Assembly (NCBI GenBank): GCA_963675135.1
Contig: OY776120.1
Coordinates: 58,896,063 to 58,960,062, forward strand
Source of the DNA: Galeopsis tetrahit
Lineage: Eukaryota > Streptophyta > Magnoliopsida > Lamiales > Lamiaceae
Direction of reading: 5' to 3'
DNA: 64,000 nt
A program made the position numbers and the translations under genes. The notes beneath the pieces are model-generated. The model searched no databases. It had not been told where the DNA came from and worked only from the letters and a program-made list of their open reading frames with translations. This document shows positions 23,650-34,600 of the stretch, piece after piece (the stretch's first letter is position 1; each line of letters begins with the position of its first letter).

Positions 23650-24557
23650 TTGGTCCATTTATCCATTAAAATATTATGGGATCATATTTTCAAAAAAAAT
23701 CTGCCTAATTTACGAAAATAAATAATAAAAATGATTAAATAACCCTTACATAAACAAAGTAAAGTAATTAAAAAAATAATTAAAATTTAAAATTATTTTT
23801 AAAAATCTATAAAAATAATAATTTAAATAAATCAATTAACTTCATTGAATTTTTTTTTTTGAGAAAATTAAATAAAATCTGAATTAAAAAAAATCGTCAA
23901 AAGATAATTAAATTTAAAATATTTAATAAATTTAATAAATCGTCAGAAAGTAATTAAATTAATATTTAATTTTTTTAATAAATCGTCAAAAAATTATTAA
24001 ATTAAAAAATCAATTAAAAGTAAGATTTTATTTTTATAATTTAGTGTTTACTTAAGATTGAGTTGATTTTTCTTTATTTTTTTAGATTTTTAAAATTTTG
24101 AATCCTTAATTAATGTTTTTAATTTAATTATTTTTAAATTTTATTTGATTTATTTAATATTTTTCAGATTTTATTTAGATTTAATTAATTTTTTTCAATG
24201 TAATTATTTAAAAATTTTAGTTGATTTTCTTAGTGTAGTATTAGATTTTTTTTAATTGATTTTTCCATTCAAATATTTTTAATATTTAATTGATTTTTTT
24301 TAATATTTTTAACTTTTATTTAGTTTTTCGTATTATTAAATTTTCTTTAATTGATTTTTAAAATTTATATATTTTTGAAGATTTAGTTAATTTTTATAAT
24401 TTTTTATTTAATATGAATTTATTTTGTGGGATGGAGGATAAATAGAAAAGAAATGGAGTGTGTTTTGTAATAAAAAATAATTTTTAAATTTTAGTATGGT
24501 GTATTTAATATTTGTGAAGAATAACATCAAGTCAAGCGAACAAATGAAATATTATTA

Positions 24558-24809
24558 GAAAGAAGGTTGGTGAGCAAAATTTTGAATCTTATGCAAAATG
24601 TCCGAGTGTGGGATTGTATCAAGGTGCCAAGAGAAAACAACAAAATTGCTCATACATTGGCTCAGAATGTTTATTACACTTCATTGCCTCAAGATTGGTG
24701 TGAAGATGATTGTCCACAGTATCTCAAGGATTTAGCTTTATCTCACCCTTAGTATTAAGAGCATCTTTGTAGTATCCTTGTTGTATTGTCAAAAAAAAAA
24801 AAAAAAAAA
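24558..24809 (+). mobile_element. 5'-truncated LINE tail inside the TRIM left LTR
   Basis: The insert ends in a poly-A of 20 bases and is flanked by the duplication ATTATTA (24551-24557, 24810-24816). Its reading frame encodes the end of a LINE RNase H-like region (VPRENNKIAHTLAQ) and a stop. Removing 259 bp (insert plus one duplication copy) returns the interrupted LTR to exactly 242 bp, the length of its partner. Confidence 0.85.
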
Positions 24810-25013
24810 ATTATTAGTTAGAGTAGTTAGAGGAGTAGTTCATTTGTTAGTTGTAACTTCTATTTTGTTAGTTGTAAATCTTCTTATGTAAATCTCCCTC
24901 TTATATAAGAGGAGGGATGATAATCATTTTGATCATGTAATTTAATATTATTTATATATTCCTAAATTCTCTCAATATGCACTATATCCAATTTCTTGTT
25001 ATGAAATTTCACA

Positions 25014-25024
25014 TGGTATCAGAG
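25014..25024 (+). promoter_or_regulatory. Primer-binding site (initiator tRNA-Met type)
   Basis: TGGTATCAGAG lies directly after the left LTR of the TRIM and is the plant retrotransposon primer-binding site complementary to initiator tRNA-Met. Confidence 0.85.
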
Positions 25025-26110
25025 TTGTGTATCGATTAATTTATGATCGATTAAACAAGTTCGTCGATCTAGGTACGTTTCCTCAATTCGATTTGAATGA
25101 ATTTTTTGAGTTCTATACTCATTTCTATCAAATCTTGAATTTTCTCGAGTTATATACTCATTTCTTAATTTTTCTTGAGTTTTATACTCATTTCTCCCAA
25201 ATCTTTGATGGATTTGGATTTCTATCTTATTTTTTCTCTTTTCGAGATTTCTTCTGGGTTTTATGCTCGTTAATTTTTCTTGAGTTTTATACTCATTTCT
25301 CCCAAATCTTTGATGGATTTGGATTTCTATCCTATTTTTTCTCTTTTCGAGATTTCTTTCGGGTTTTATGCTCGTGAATTTTAGATTCGATTTCATATTG
25401 ATTCGAATTCTTCATTGAGTTTCTTGAGTTTTATACTCATTTCTTTGCAAACTATATGCTCGTGAGTTTTATATTCGATTTCATGTTGATTCGAAATCGA
25501 ATTCTCTAGAGTTATATACTCAATCTAGTCTTTTGTCTTCGTGTTTATCACGTTTCTATCTTTACATTTTTTATTTTTTTTTGGAATATTGGTGGAAATC
25601 TCACCATTGATAAGATGTATGGGTAGAACCATTTGTCTACTCTCTACATCAACGTTCAAATGTTCAATTTGGTGTGGGATTTTATTCTCAAAGGCTACCT
25701 CTTCATTGTTGATATAATTGCACCACATTGTGTTACTTGTAATGGTTTAGAGTTTTTTAATAACAAGTTCAAGATGTGCTTGATTGTCATCCATGCTCAT
25801 CTTGTGGGAGGGTGTGAAGAATAACATCAAGTCAAGCCAACAAATGAAATATTATTAGTTAGAGTAGTTAGAGGAGTAGTTCATTTGTTAGTTGTAACTT
25901 CTATTTTGTTAGTTGTAAATCTTCTTATGTAAATCTCCCTCTTATATAAGAGGAGGGATGATAATCATTTTGATCATGTAATTCAATATTATTTCTATAT
26001 TTCTAAATTCTCTCAATATGCAATATATCCAATTTCATGTTATGAAATTTCACAATATTTGAGGTGTGTATAATATTTTATAAGATGTGCATAGAGCGAT
26101 ATTATTAGTA

Positions 26111-27295
26111 GTATTTATTGATTTTCAATCGAAATTCTGAGAAGAAAAAAAAAACACCATCCACCTATTTCTGATTCATTAGCTATGTTTTTGTGATATT
26201 ATTAATTATTAATTGATTCATTTGCTATATTTTTGTAATATTATTATTTGATTCATTTGCTATTTCATATATTGAGATTGCCCACTTGATAGCACTAATG
26301 CTCATCTACTTTTTTTTTTTCTCATACAAATAAGGTAAAAAGTAATTTGAAACATTATCATAGACAAGACATAATTTGATACGTTGTTTTAACACTTAGA
26401 AATGAATGAATGTTAATTTGTAAACGATTTCACCGTGAAATCGTCTCACACAAGTCTTTAACAATTTATATGATTTGTGAATTTATAACTTAAACTAATC
26501 ATGTGTTTAAAAGAATGATGATGTCAAAATATTAAAATAGAGTTTCGTCTCATATAAGACTCACACATTTCATACAAGTAGAGATGTAATCAAATTAAGC
26601 CATCTTTGAACTATTTGTGACTCGATATGGGTATCGACAACAACATTTTTGAAGCGAGAGGCAAGAAGAAATTGGCGAAGTTCATTGTACCAAGTTCTAG
26701 GGACTTATTTGAGGCCGTATATTGAATTTTGCAATCTGCATATACACATGTTGAGAATTGTCAGTGTCAACAAATCCCTGAAGTTGAGGCAAGAAGACAT
26801 CTCTTGTCACAACTTTATTACTTGTTAGTTTGATTATTTGTTATAAGTTTGAGGATCACTCGAGTCACAACTTAATTCTCTACCATCCTTGATTTAGCCT
26901 CCAACACGAAGAATTTCAACCTAGTGGGATAATCGAAATAAGAATCTTGGAATACATATCACACAAAAACTTTGATAAGTTCAAAGGTTTGCGAGGAATT
27001 AAAAAGAATGAAAACTCATTAAATTAGAAATTATGATTTTTTTTTTAAAGTTAAAAGAAAGGGTATAATTAGAATAGGCTACCTTTAAATGTTGGAATTA
27101 CAAATCAAATCTAATACTACTATGTAATCTAATGAGATGTAGAAGCATCTAAAAAACATAACCTAATAAGATAAGAAAAGATCTCAGAATTCTAATCTAC
27201 AAACTTCACATACGTACTACAATCTCACAATTAGACTTCTAGAACAATCTAATTTTAATGATAAAAATACTTAGACATCTAGAATATCAGACCAT
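26111..27295. other. Intergenic, AT-rich
   Basis: Apart from the Copia remnant, this stretch holds no supported gene or repeat with clear ends. Confidence 0.4.
26600..26810 (-). pseudogene. Decayed Copia reverse transcriptase fragment
   Basis: Read on the minus strand, frames at this place spell the conserved Copia blocks DVFLPQLQGFVD, then SIYGLK, then VPRTWYNELRQFLL, but with a stop codon where a Gln is normally found and at least one frameshift between blocks. No LTRs were found around it. It is a small remnant about 70 codons long. Confidence 0.65.
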
Positions 27296-27599
27296 CACTG
27301 CAAAAAACAACTCAATTAACAACCAATTAGAGACCGTAAAAATGGTCTCTACACGCATTAGAGACCGTTTTGAGACCGTTTTTGGTTGGTCACAATTAGG
27401 TTCATTTTAAATATTTCGAGACCGTTTTCATGTATCGGTCTCAAATTATAGACCGATTTTTTTAGGTCTCTAAATTGTAGCGGTCTACAATCGGTCTCAA
27501 ACAATTGGTCGGTCCGAACTTTTTTCGGGCCTTGAGACGATCTCAAAACGGTCTTTAATTTAGAGACCGCCACATTCGGTATCGAACCTCGACCCACGC

Positions 27600-27850
27600 G
27601 GCCGAACTAAACCCACATTTGACCCGAACCCACACCCGCCCCGACCCGAGAAACACACCCGCACTGACCCGACCCGAGAAACACACCCGCACTGATCCGA
27701 CCCGAACCCACACCCGAACCCACACCCGACCCGACCCCCATACCCACCAACACCCACTTTATTTAAATGACAATTTATTTGGCCTTGGTGGGAATTGATC
27801 CCGGGTGGATGGGTGCCCATTATTGGGCACCCACCACTTTGACAAGTAAT
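27600..27850 (-). repeat. tRNA-derived SINE-like segment, copy 2
   Basis: Read on the minus strand this has GTGGTGGGTGCCC, then a B-box-like GGGATCAATTCCC, then AAATAAATTGTCATTTAAATAAA-like spacer and a GGGT-rich tail (CGGGT repeats), the same order as 11500-11680. The A-box end is less well kept here. The GGGT-rich part runs to about 27600. Confidence 0.5.
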
Positions 27851-27905
27851 CGTCTTGTGTAATTTTTAAAATTAATTATATATATATTAATTAATTTCTT
27901 TATTA

Positions 27906-28010
27906 TATACTTCCTCCATCCCACTATAAATCTCACAATAAGTTTCTCATTCAATTTTTTTTTCATATTATTTTTTCTCTTCTCCTTCTCCTTCTCCTTC
28001 TCTTTCTCAA
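27906..28010. repeat. Possible Stowaway-like MITE end
   Basis: TACTTCCTCCATCCCACTATAA matches the CTCCCTCCGTCC-type end found in plant Mariner/Stowaway MITEs. A matching right end was not found, so it may be truncated. It is followed by a TCTCC microsatellite at about 27973-28005. Confidence 0.35.
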
Positions 28011-28176
28011 TCACATCACTTATATTTTATTTATAATTTTATTATATTTAATCTCATACTCATCTAATATTTTTTCTCACCAATTTATTTCTCTCATCTT
28101 TTAATATTCTAGTATCAATTCTTTCAAACAGAATCTCAAAATAGAAAAACCCAAAAATTACCTTAACTTAAATTCG

Positions 28177-28268
28177 GTGGAGACGATTGATAACCAACAG
28201 GCGGCGGCGAAGAGGCGTCGTCAGCGATATCTTCTTAAGAACAGGGACGGAGTTGGAGTCGTCGCGGC
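28177..28268 (+). other. Coding-like GC-rich fragment in CACTA 2
   Basis: A short open frame with basic residues (AAAKRRRQRYLL) is interrupted by the hAT insertion at 28269 and seems to resume at 28926. It may be a captured host fragment or remnant of an internal gene. It is too short to identify. Confidence 0.25.
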
Positions 28269-28917
28269 TAGAGCCAGCAATTTGGGTCCGATCCGATGGG
28301 CTGGCTCGGTCAACCCGAAACATAGTATGGGTTGGGCGCTAAAATTAGAGGCCTATATAGAACTGGGCCTATTTGACCAGACCCGATGGAACCGGTGGGC
28401 CTAATGGGCTAGGCTGAATTTGGCCCGCTGGCCCATGGACAACCCGTTTGGCCCGATCAATATTTTTTCTTTAAACAAATAGATAATTAAAATAAGTAAA
28501 GTATTTTATATTTAAATATTATTGTGTTTTTATTTTATTTTGACTTTGAAATTTGAACTTGTGAATTATTTATAATTTTATTTGCAGTTGTTATAGAGTG
28601 TAATGTTATACTTGATTATGACTGTTTATGAATTATGTATAGTTAATACTTTAGTATTGCATATTTTTAATTATTATTATTTGTATAAATAAAAATTATA
28701 TGTGAGTATGTGACCAATACAACATTTATATATATAATTTTTGCTAAAAATATTTTTTTAAAAAATTATTTCATGGGCTGGGCCGGCCCGCTAGTCTAGT
28801 GGGCTAGGTTGGACTCACATTTTATAGGCCTGACAAATTCATGAGCTGGCCCGACCTAACCCACGAACATCGCTTGGCTAGATGGGCCGGGCCGAACGAC
28901 CCAATTTGCCAGCTCTA
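28269..28917. mobile_element. Non-autonomous hAT nested in CACTA 2
   Basis: TAGAGCCAGCAAATT-type ends are inverted: the left is TAGAGCCAGCAATTTGGGTC and the right mirrors it as TAGAGCTGGCAAATTGGGTC on the minus strand. The flanking 8-mers GTCGCGGC and GTCGCTAC agree at six positions. The interior is rich in GGGCCGGGCC / GGCCCG motifs. No coding capacity. Confidence 0.75.
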
Positions 28918-29358
28918 GTCGCTACAAGAGAGAATCGCGAGGGCCGTGAGAAATTGCATAGGGTGAAAGTGAATGAGGCGGTACAAATGAACTAGGGTTT
29001 ATAAACGATTTACAAACGGGTTTATAAACGGGTTAGAGACCGTATTCACAAAACGGTCTCTAAATGAGTGGGCAAAAATGACGGTCAAAATAAAATTTGG
29101 GAATTGGAATTCTTAATACCAATTAAAGACCGCTAATGCGGTCTCAAAACAAAATTTAAAATCAGAAATTTAATTTCAGGTTAGAGACTGTCAATACGGT
29201 CTCTAAACGGTCTGAATACATAAAATTAAAGACTGAAATGAAATCGGTCTCAAAATTCGTAATTTTTTCAAAATGGTCTCAAATCAGTCTTTATTTGAGA
29301 CCGTTTTATGATGGTCTCAAAACTTTAGTCTCTAATTTAAGCATTTTTTGTAGTGCAT

Positions 29359-29665
29359 ATTAATGGGTCCAATGAGTCTTCTTTAATTTTCTTGAGCCCA
29401 TCTTCTTGAATTAGCCTATTAAATATTTTCTTGAATCTCTTAGTTCTTGTAATGGGTCAATTAATTGACATTTAAATTATGGGTATGTTTTGAATCACAA
29501 CTAACTATTTCTAAAATCATTTTTATTTAAAGTTGCATTATCAAAGTTTTTATTTTTAAGAAGTGCTTCTAAGCTATTTATAGGGTTTGCAAATACTCCC
29601 TATATCGACTCCGTTCCTTGATCTACATCATTTAAGCTCTCAACTTAAAATAAGTAAATAAAAAA
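29359..29665. other. Intergenic, AT-rich
   Basis: Nothing could be assigned here between the CACTA right end and the MITE that carries the Athila element. Confidence 0.4.
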
Positions 29666-29732
29666 TACTTCTTCCATTCTCGAAAAGTTTTCATACTTTT
29701 CTTTTTAGTTTTTTTCTCAAAAGTTTGCATAC
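29666..29732. mobile_element. Left part of a MITE split by the Athila element
   Basis: TACTTCTTCCATTCTCGAAA at the left and, past the Athila element, TTTCAGGGACAGAGGAAATA at the right (to 40887) form a degenerate inverted pair of the CTCCCTCCGTCCC type. When the Athila and one copy of its CATAC duplication are removed, a MITE of about 290 bp with TA-type ends is left, most likely Mariner/Stowaway-like. Confidence 0.55.
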
Positions 29733-30056
29733 TGATTCGGGTGGAATTTACACATTTTAGGGGCACATGTGAGGTGTATTTTGATGTGGATTTCATTGAA
29801 TTATGCATGGAATATGATTGTTTTAGCCAAAATGAGAGAAAGGTATTGTTTTGTTGATTTTATAGGTAAAACGATGGAATTTGGAGCAAAACACATACTA
29901 CAAGTGATCGAACCGGAAAGAGGAGTGCACCATTGGATCCGGCTCGAAAAATGGAGTGGAATAGACAAAAGAATCGAGTCGATCGGAGGTCGGAAGCTCA
30001 AGATACGGAGGGACGAAGTTGGAGGACGAAAACGACACAAGGAGCCAAGACGAAGT

Positions 30057-30366
30057 TTTGGCCCGGCCGGGTGGCATGACTCGCCCGGCCGGGCGGCCGA
30101 GCATGAAATGAGTGGCCGAATACGAAGTTTTGGCCCGGCCGGGTGGCATCACTCGCCCGGCCGGGCGGTCGCGTGCCAGATTTTTTGCCAAGAGTCGAAG
30201 TTTTGGCCCGGCCGAGCGGCCGAACAAGCCAACCTGCCCTTCATTTACGAACTTTCCGCCCGGCCGGGCGGCACCACTCGCCCGGCCGGGCCGCCTATGC
30301 CCTGTTTCACTTCTTCTCGGCCGAACACTCCGCCCGGCCGGGCCACTTCCCCACCCGGCCGAGCCA
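30057..30366 (+). repeat. GC palindrome array in the 5' LTR
   Basis: The 10-bp palindrome CCCGGCCGGG recurs in short direct units such as CCCGGCCGGGTGGCATGACT separated by CG, in an otherwise AT-rich LTR. Some units are changed by one base (CCGGCCGAG). The translated frames across it (ARPGGITRPAG) are products of the repeat, not proteins. Confidence 0.85.
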
Positions 30367-30447
30367 CTCTATTTTCGGTGCCAAACGCGTGTTTTCTCCA
30401 TTTTTGAGGGACTTACTTGCAAATATCACACCCAAACCCTACCCCAA

Positions 30448-30462
30448 CACTATAAATACCCA
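30448..30462 (+). promoter_or_regulatory. LTR TATA box
   Basis: CACTATAAATACCC lies in the 5' LTR downstream of the GC array; TATAAATA begins at 30451. The matching box in the 3' LTR begins at 39675. It is the probable core promoter for the genomic transcript. Confidence 0.65.
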
Positions 30463-31442
30463 CTTTCTTGAAATTCAAGACACCTTTCCCCATCCACACA
30501 TAATTACACACATTTGGAGGTGTTTTGGCCATAACTTCTTCATCTCAATACCAATCCATGCAAGAGAAGAGGCATTAGCTTGGGAATTCCATTCCCTACC
30601 ACAATCTAGACTAAGCTTCTTTATTCTCTTTCATTTTATTTAGTTATTTCATTTGGAATTTGTAATTTGATTATGTTAGTAGTTAGCTAAACAAATTTGT
30701 GGTTCTAAGGCATTGTAAGACTTGGATTGATGTTTATGATTAATTTCTTGCTTTAATTGGTGTTTGTCTCTTATTTGTGTGCTTAATTCCTTATTGCAAA
30801 GCATGTTGTTATTGGCCATGATGATTTGCTTAATTCATTGTTAATTAGGGTAAGATCGAGAGATTTATTCCATTTAATCGTATGCAAGCATGCAACCCGG
30901 TATTATTATGAGCTCGAGAGAGGATTAATTATCGGAGAGGGATTTGAATGATCTTAGGAGCTATTTTAGGTGGTGTAACATTTGTGAGGTAGAGATACGA
31001 GCCTATGTTGCATTGCGCCTTTGGTTAATTAGATCGAGAGATTAATTAATTCTTCTTGTGTGATCACCCTATATGAGATAACCTTAATGGCCATTTAAAC
31101 GAGATAACTCTCATAAACGGACGTCTAAATACTACAATTGCCTTGGAACCCACTTTCTTTCTTTGAGTTACATCCATTTCACTTTCGTTTTCTTGATTTA
31201 TATGGTATTTGATCGATTTCGTATTTACTCTTCATTACTTATTGGTGACACATTGTTAGATAATCTTAGAGTAATTCACACCACTCAAATTATCGATCAC
31301 GTCTACTTAGAACTCGACTAGCAAACTACCACTTTTACGCTTAACCTTCTCGTGGGATCAACCTCGTGCTTATCACGCTACAATAGACGCCGTATACTTG
31401 CGGTTGTTTATTTAGTGTTGCATAACACGTGAATCAAGTTTA

Positions 31443-31460
31443 TGGCGCCGCTGCCGGGGA
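31443..31460 (+). promoter_or_regulatory. Primer-binding site (tRNA-Asp type)
   Basis: TGGCGCCGCTGCCGGGGA lies six bases after the 5' LTR. It matches the primer-binding site of Athila/Tat elements, complementary to the 3' end of tRNA-Asp apart from one position. Confidence 0.85.
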
Positions 31461-31615
31461 GGTTTTTATAAGCTCTAGAGTGTAGGCTAGGAGAGTTTTA
31501 GTTTAGACATTTACTTGCTTTCTTTATTTGCAAAAAATCCAAAAATATTTGTGTTTGTTACCTTGAGCTTATTTGTATATCTCACTCTTGTTCGTTCTTT
31601 TGATAGACATGGTTT

Positions 31616-34600
31616 ATGATCACACGATCTAGGAGGAACCACCAAGACGTGCTACCCTTGGATCCGGAGATTGAGGCCAATTGTCGAAGAAGGAACGCCG
31701 AAAGGAGAAGACTAGAGTTGGAAAGAATGAATCGACGGGAGAATCCGGTTGTAGAAAAAGTTGAGGAGGAGGTTGAGAATCAAGGGGTTGATGGATTTGA
31801 GGAACCGAATGGGAATGGGGGAAATCGACCACAAAGGGTACTAAGAGATCATTTTCGCCCAATTCCGAGGCCATATGGAGGAGCGGGTCGAGACCCCGTA
31901 GATGCTCACAATTTCGAGCTCAAGCCGGCCTTGATTGTTATGGTGCAAAACAATCAATTTGGAGGACTTTCCAAGGAGGATCCTAACCTCCACTTGTCTC
32001 AATTTCTCGAGATAAGTGGAACGGTTAAGATCAATCGAGTGCCTCAAGATTACATCCGGTTGCAACTATTCCCCTTCTCTCTTCGAGACCGTGCTAAGCA
32101 ATGGTATCTCTCCCTTGATTTGAGGACCATTGAAGATTGGAATGATCTTGTTGATGCATTCTTGATGAAATATTTCCCTCCAAGCAAGACTATCAAGATA
32201 CGAGGAGAGATTTCATCATTTATGCAAGATGAGGATGAGTCTTTAGCCGAAGCTTGGGAGCGTTTCAAGGATCTCATACGGAGTTGTCCTCAACATGGGT
32301 TCTCAAGAGACCAATTGATTTGCTATTTCTACAACGGGATGGACCATCGAACGAGAGGGATGGTGGATGCCTCGGCCGGTGGAGGTTCTTTGTTGGGGAA
32401 GACAACGGAAGAAGGCTACGTGCTATTAGAAGAGATGGCAAAGAATTGGAACCAATGGCCATCCGAGAGAAGGCAAACCCGGAAAGTTGCTTCCACAAGA
32501 GAATCGGATGATTTTGCTACTCTATCCAACAAGGTGGATAAATTGACTTCGATGATGGCGGCCAAGTCATTAATGGGACCTAGTGATGATCAATATGAAG
32601 AGGCCCATTATATGAACAATCAAAGGGACCGTCATTTTCGAGAAAGAGGTTGGAACGAGAGACAAAATACTCCTAACCCAAATCATTACCATCCCGGGTT
32701 GAGGCAACATGAGAACTTCTCCTATGCTAACACAAGGAATGCTATCATCCCACCTCCAAATTTTAATGTTAGAGATGGAGCCATTGTGGAGTCTTCATCA
32801 AAGTTGTCATTGGAGGATATGTTTGGTGCTTTTATGGGGGAAACAAAGAACTTCATGAGAGAGACTAGGGAGAATGCAAACATAACTCGGCAAAGACTTG
32901 ATGAACAAGGGGAAATGATCAAGAACGTGGCAAGTAATGTGAAAGCCATAGAGAAGCAAGTGAGTCAACTTTCTAATGTCATTGGTAGTCAACACACTCC
33001 GGGGCAATTTCCTTCAAACACGGAGCTCAACCCCAAGGAACATTGCAAGGCTATTAAGCTAAGAAGTGGGACGAGCTACGATGGGCCAAAGATGCCACAA
33101 GAGGAGGAAATGGTAATGGCACCCGAGGATGTCGACAAAGAAGATGGACAAGAGAAAGAAAGGCAAGAGGAGATAGTGAGGGAAGAAGAGAAAATAGAGG
33201 AGAAGAAGAGTGAGGAGGCAATCCCTCCTCAAGACAAAGGCAAGAATGTGGTACCTCTCCCATACCCTCAAAGGTTGAAGAAGAAGGGCTTGGACAACAA
33301 ATTTGCCAAGTTTGTAGAGATGTTCAAAAAGATCCACATCAACATTCCCTTCGCCGAAGCTCTAGAACAAATGCCCCATTACTCCAAGTTCTTGAAAGAA
33401 ATTATGTCCAACAAGAGGAAGATGGTGGAGTATGAAACGGTGCACTTGACCGAGGAGTGTAGCTCAATCATTCAAGCAAAGCTACCTCAAAAGCTTAGAG
33501 ATCCCGGATCTTTTACTCTACCATGTGTCATTGGAGATGGAGGTACATTTAGAGCTTTGTGTGATTTGGGAGCTAGTATCAATCTTATGCCATTATCCAT
33601 ATTTAAAACTCTTGGTTTGGGAAAGCTTACACCAACCACAATGAGTCTTGTATTGGCGGATAGATCCATGACATACCCTTTGGGTATAGTAGAGGATGTG
33701 TTGGTTAAGGTGGACAAATTTATTTTCCCGGTGGACTTTGTGGTGTTGGATATGGAGGAGGATAAGTACATTCCACTCGTCTTGGGAAGGCCATTCTTGG
33801 CAACCGGTGGAGCCATCATTAATGTGAGGAAAGGGGAGTTGGAGCTTCAAGTGAACAACGAGAAAGTGTTGTTCAATATCTACAAGGCCATCAAGTTTAG
33901 AGATGATGAGGATGAGGTCTTTGAGTGCAACATGATCAATGATGTGCAAGCTTGTGTGGATATGCACATGGAAAAGAGCAACTCAAAGGACCCACTTGAT
34001 TTTTGCATAAGAGAATCTCTTAACTTAATCTCTTCTATTCCTTTTGATTTCAATTTTGATGAGCTTAATGATATAGAATTGTTTGAATATATGTCTTCTC
34101 TTGATGTTTTGAAGGAGCTTCCAATCAAAAAGGAGGAGAAATTCATGGAGATACAACAAGAAGCCAAGTTTGGGGGGGTTTTACTTGAAGAGTGTCAAAG
34201 ATTTCCTCACAAAAATCTTGACACTTGGCCCTCTTGTTACACATTGGAAGCACCAAAGGAGGAAGCTAAGGAGGAACCAAAAGCTCAAGAGAAGGGGAGG
34301 AAGCTTGACTTGAAACCACTTCCGGAGCACTTGAGATATGCTTATCTTGAACAAGGTGACCTCTTTCCGGTTATTGTTTCTTCACACTTGCATGAGCTTG
34401 AGTTAGAAAAATTGCTTAGGGTGCTTAGAACTTATAAATCGGCGATTGGTTGGGATATTTCGGATTTGAAGGGTATACCGGCTCATATTTGCATGCATAA
34501 AATTAGACTAGATGAGTCTATTAAGCCTAAAGCCCAAGGTCAAAGAAGATTGAACCCCATAATGCAAGATGTAGTAAGAAAAGAAGTGTTGAAGTGGTTA

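Larger units (their letters stand above)
24513..26054 (+). mobile_element. TRIM-type miniature LTR retrotransposon
   Basis: Two 242-bp LTRs (24513-25013, which is interrupted, and 25813-26054) begin TGTGAAGAATAAC and end TTTCACA, and the element is flanked by the 5-bp duplication ATATT (24508-24512, 26055-26059). A TGGTATCAGAG primer-binding site follows the first LTR at once and a GTGGGAGGG polypurine tract precedes the second. The 799-bp inside has no gag or pol and contains ATACTCATTTCT-type repeats. Without the nested LINE tail the element is about 1.28 kb, the TRIM size class, and must use proteins made elsewhere. Confidence 0.88.
23650..26110. repeat. AT-rich repeat related to the interior of the first MULE, split by a TRIM
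   Basis: The sequence from about 23690 to 24500 follows the same order of AT-rich phrases as 1040-1740 (for example GATTTTATTTAGATTTAATTAATT and a block ending GTAATAAAAA-TTTTTAAATTTTAGT). The match resumes after the TRIM at about 26060 (GGTGTGTATAATATTT), as it does in the first element after its hAT. The long TIRs seen at 748-2890 were not found here, so this copy is partial or diverged. Confidence 0.5.
27296..29355. mobile_element. Non-autonomous CACTA element 2
   Basis: The ends CACTGCAAAAAA and TTTTTTGTAGTG are inverted repeats and are flanked by CAT on both sides (27293-27295 and 29356-29358). Both ends are rich in GAGACCG/CGGTCTC motifs in both orientations, the probable subterminal binding repeats of this family; these differ completely from the GCGACGAAA motifs of CACTA 1. 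The 2060-bp interior lacks a transposase and contains a SINE-like block and a nested hAT. Confidence 0.9.
29733..31436 (+). repeat. Athila 5' LTR
   Basis: 1704 bp, TGATTCGG...GTGAATCA. It contains a GC-rich palindrome array (about 30057-30366) and a TATA box (30451). It is 52 bp shorter than the 3' LTR, chiefly because of unit gains and losses in the array. Confidence 0.93.

Noticed and set aside
29769..30643. Open frames of 100-290 codons in the Athila LTRs
   Set aside because: They run through the CCCGGCCGGG array; products are repeat-made (ARPGG) and are mirrored in the other LTR. Not proteins.
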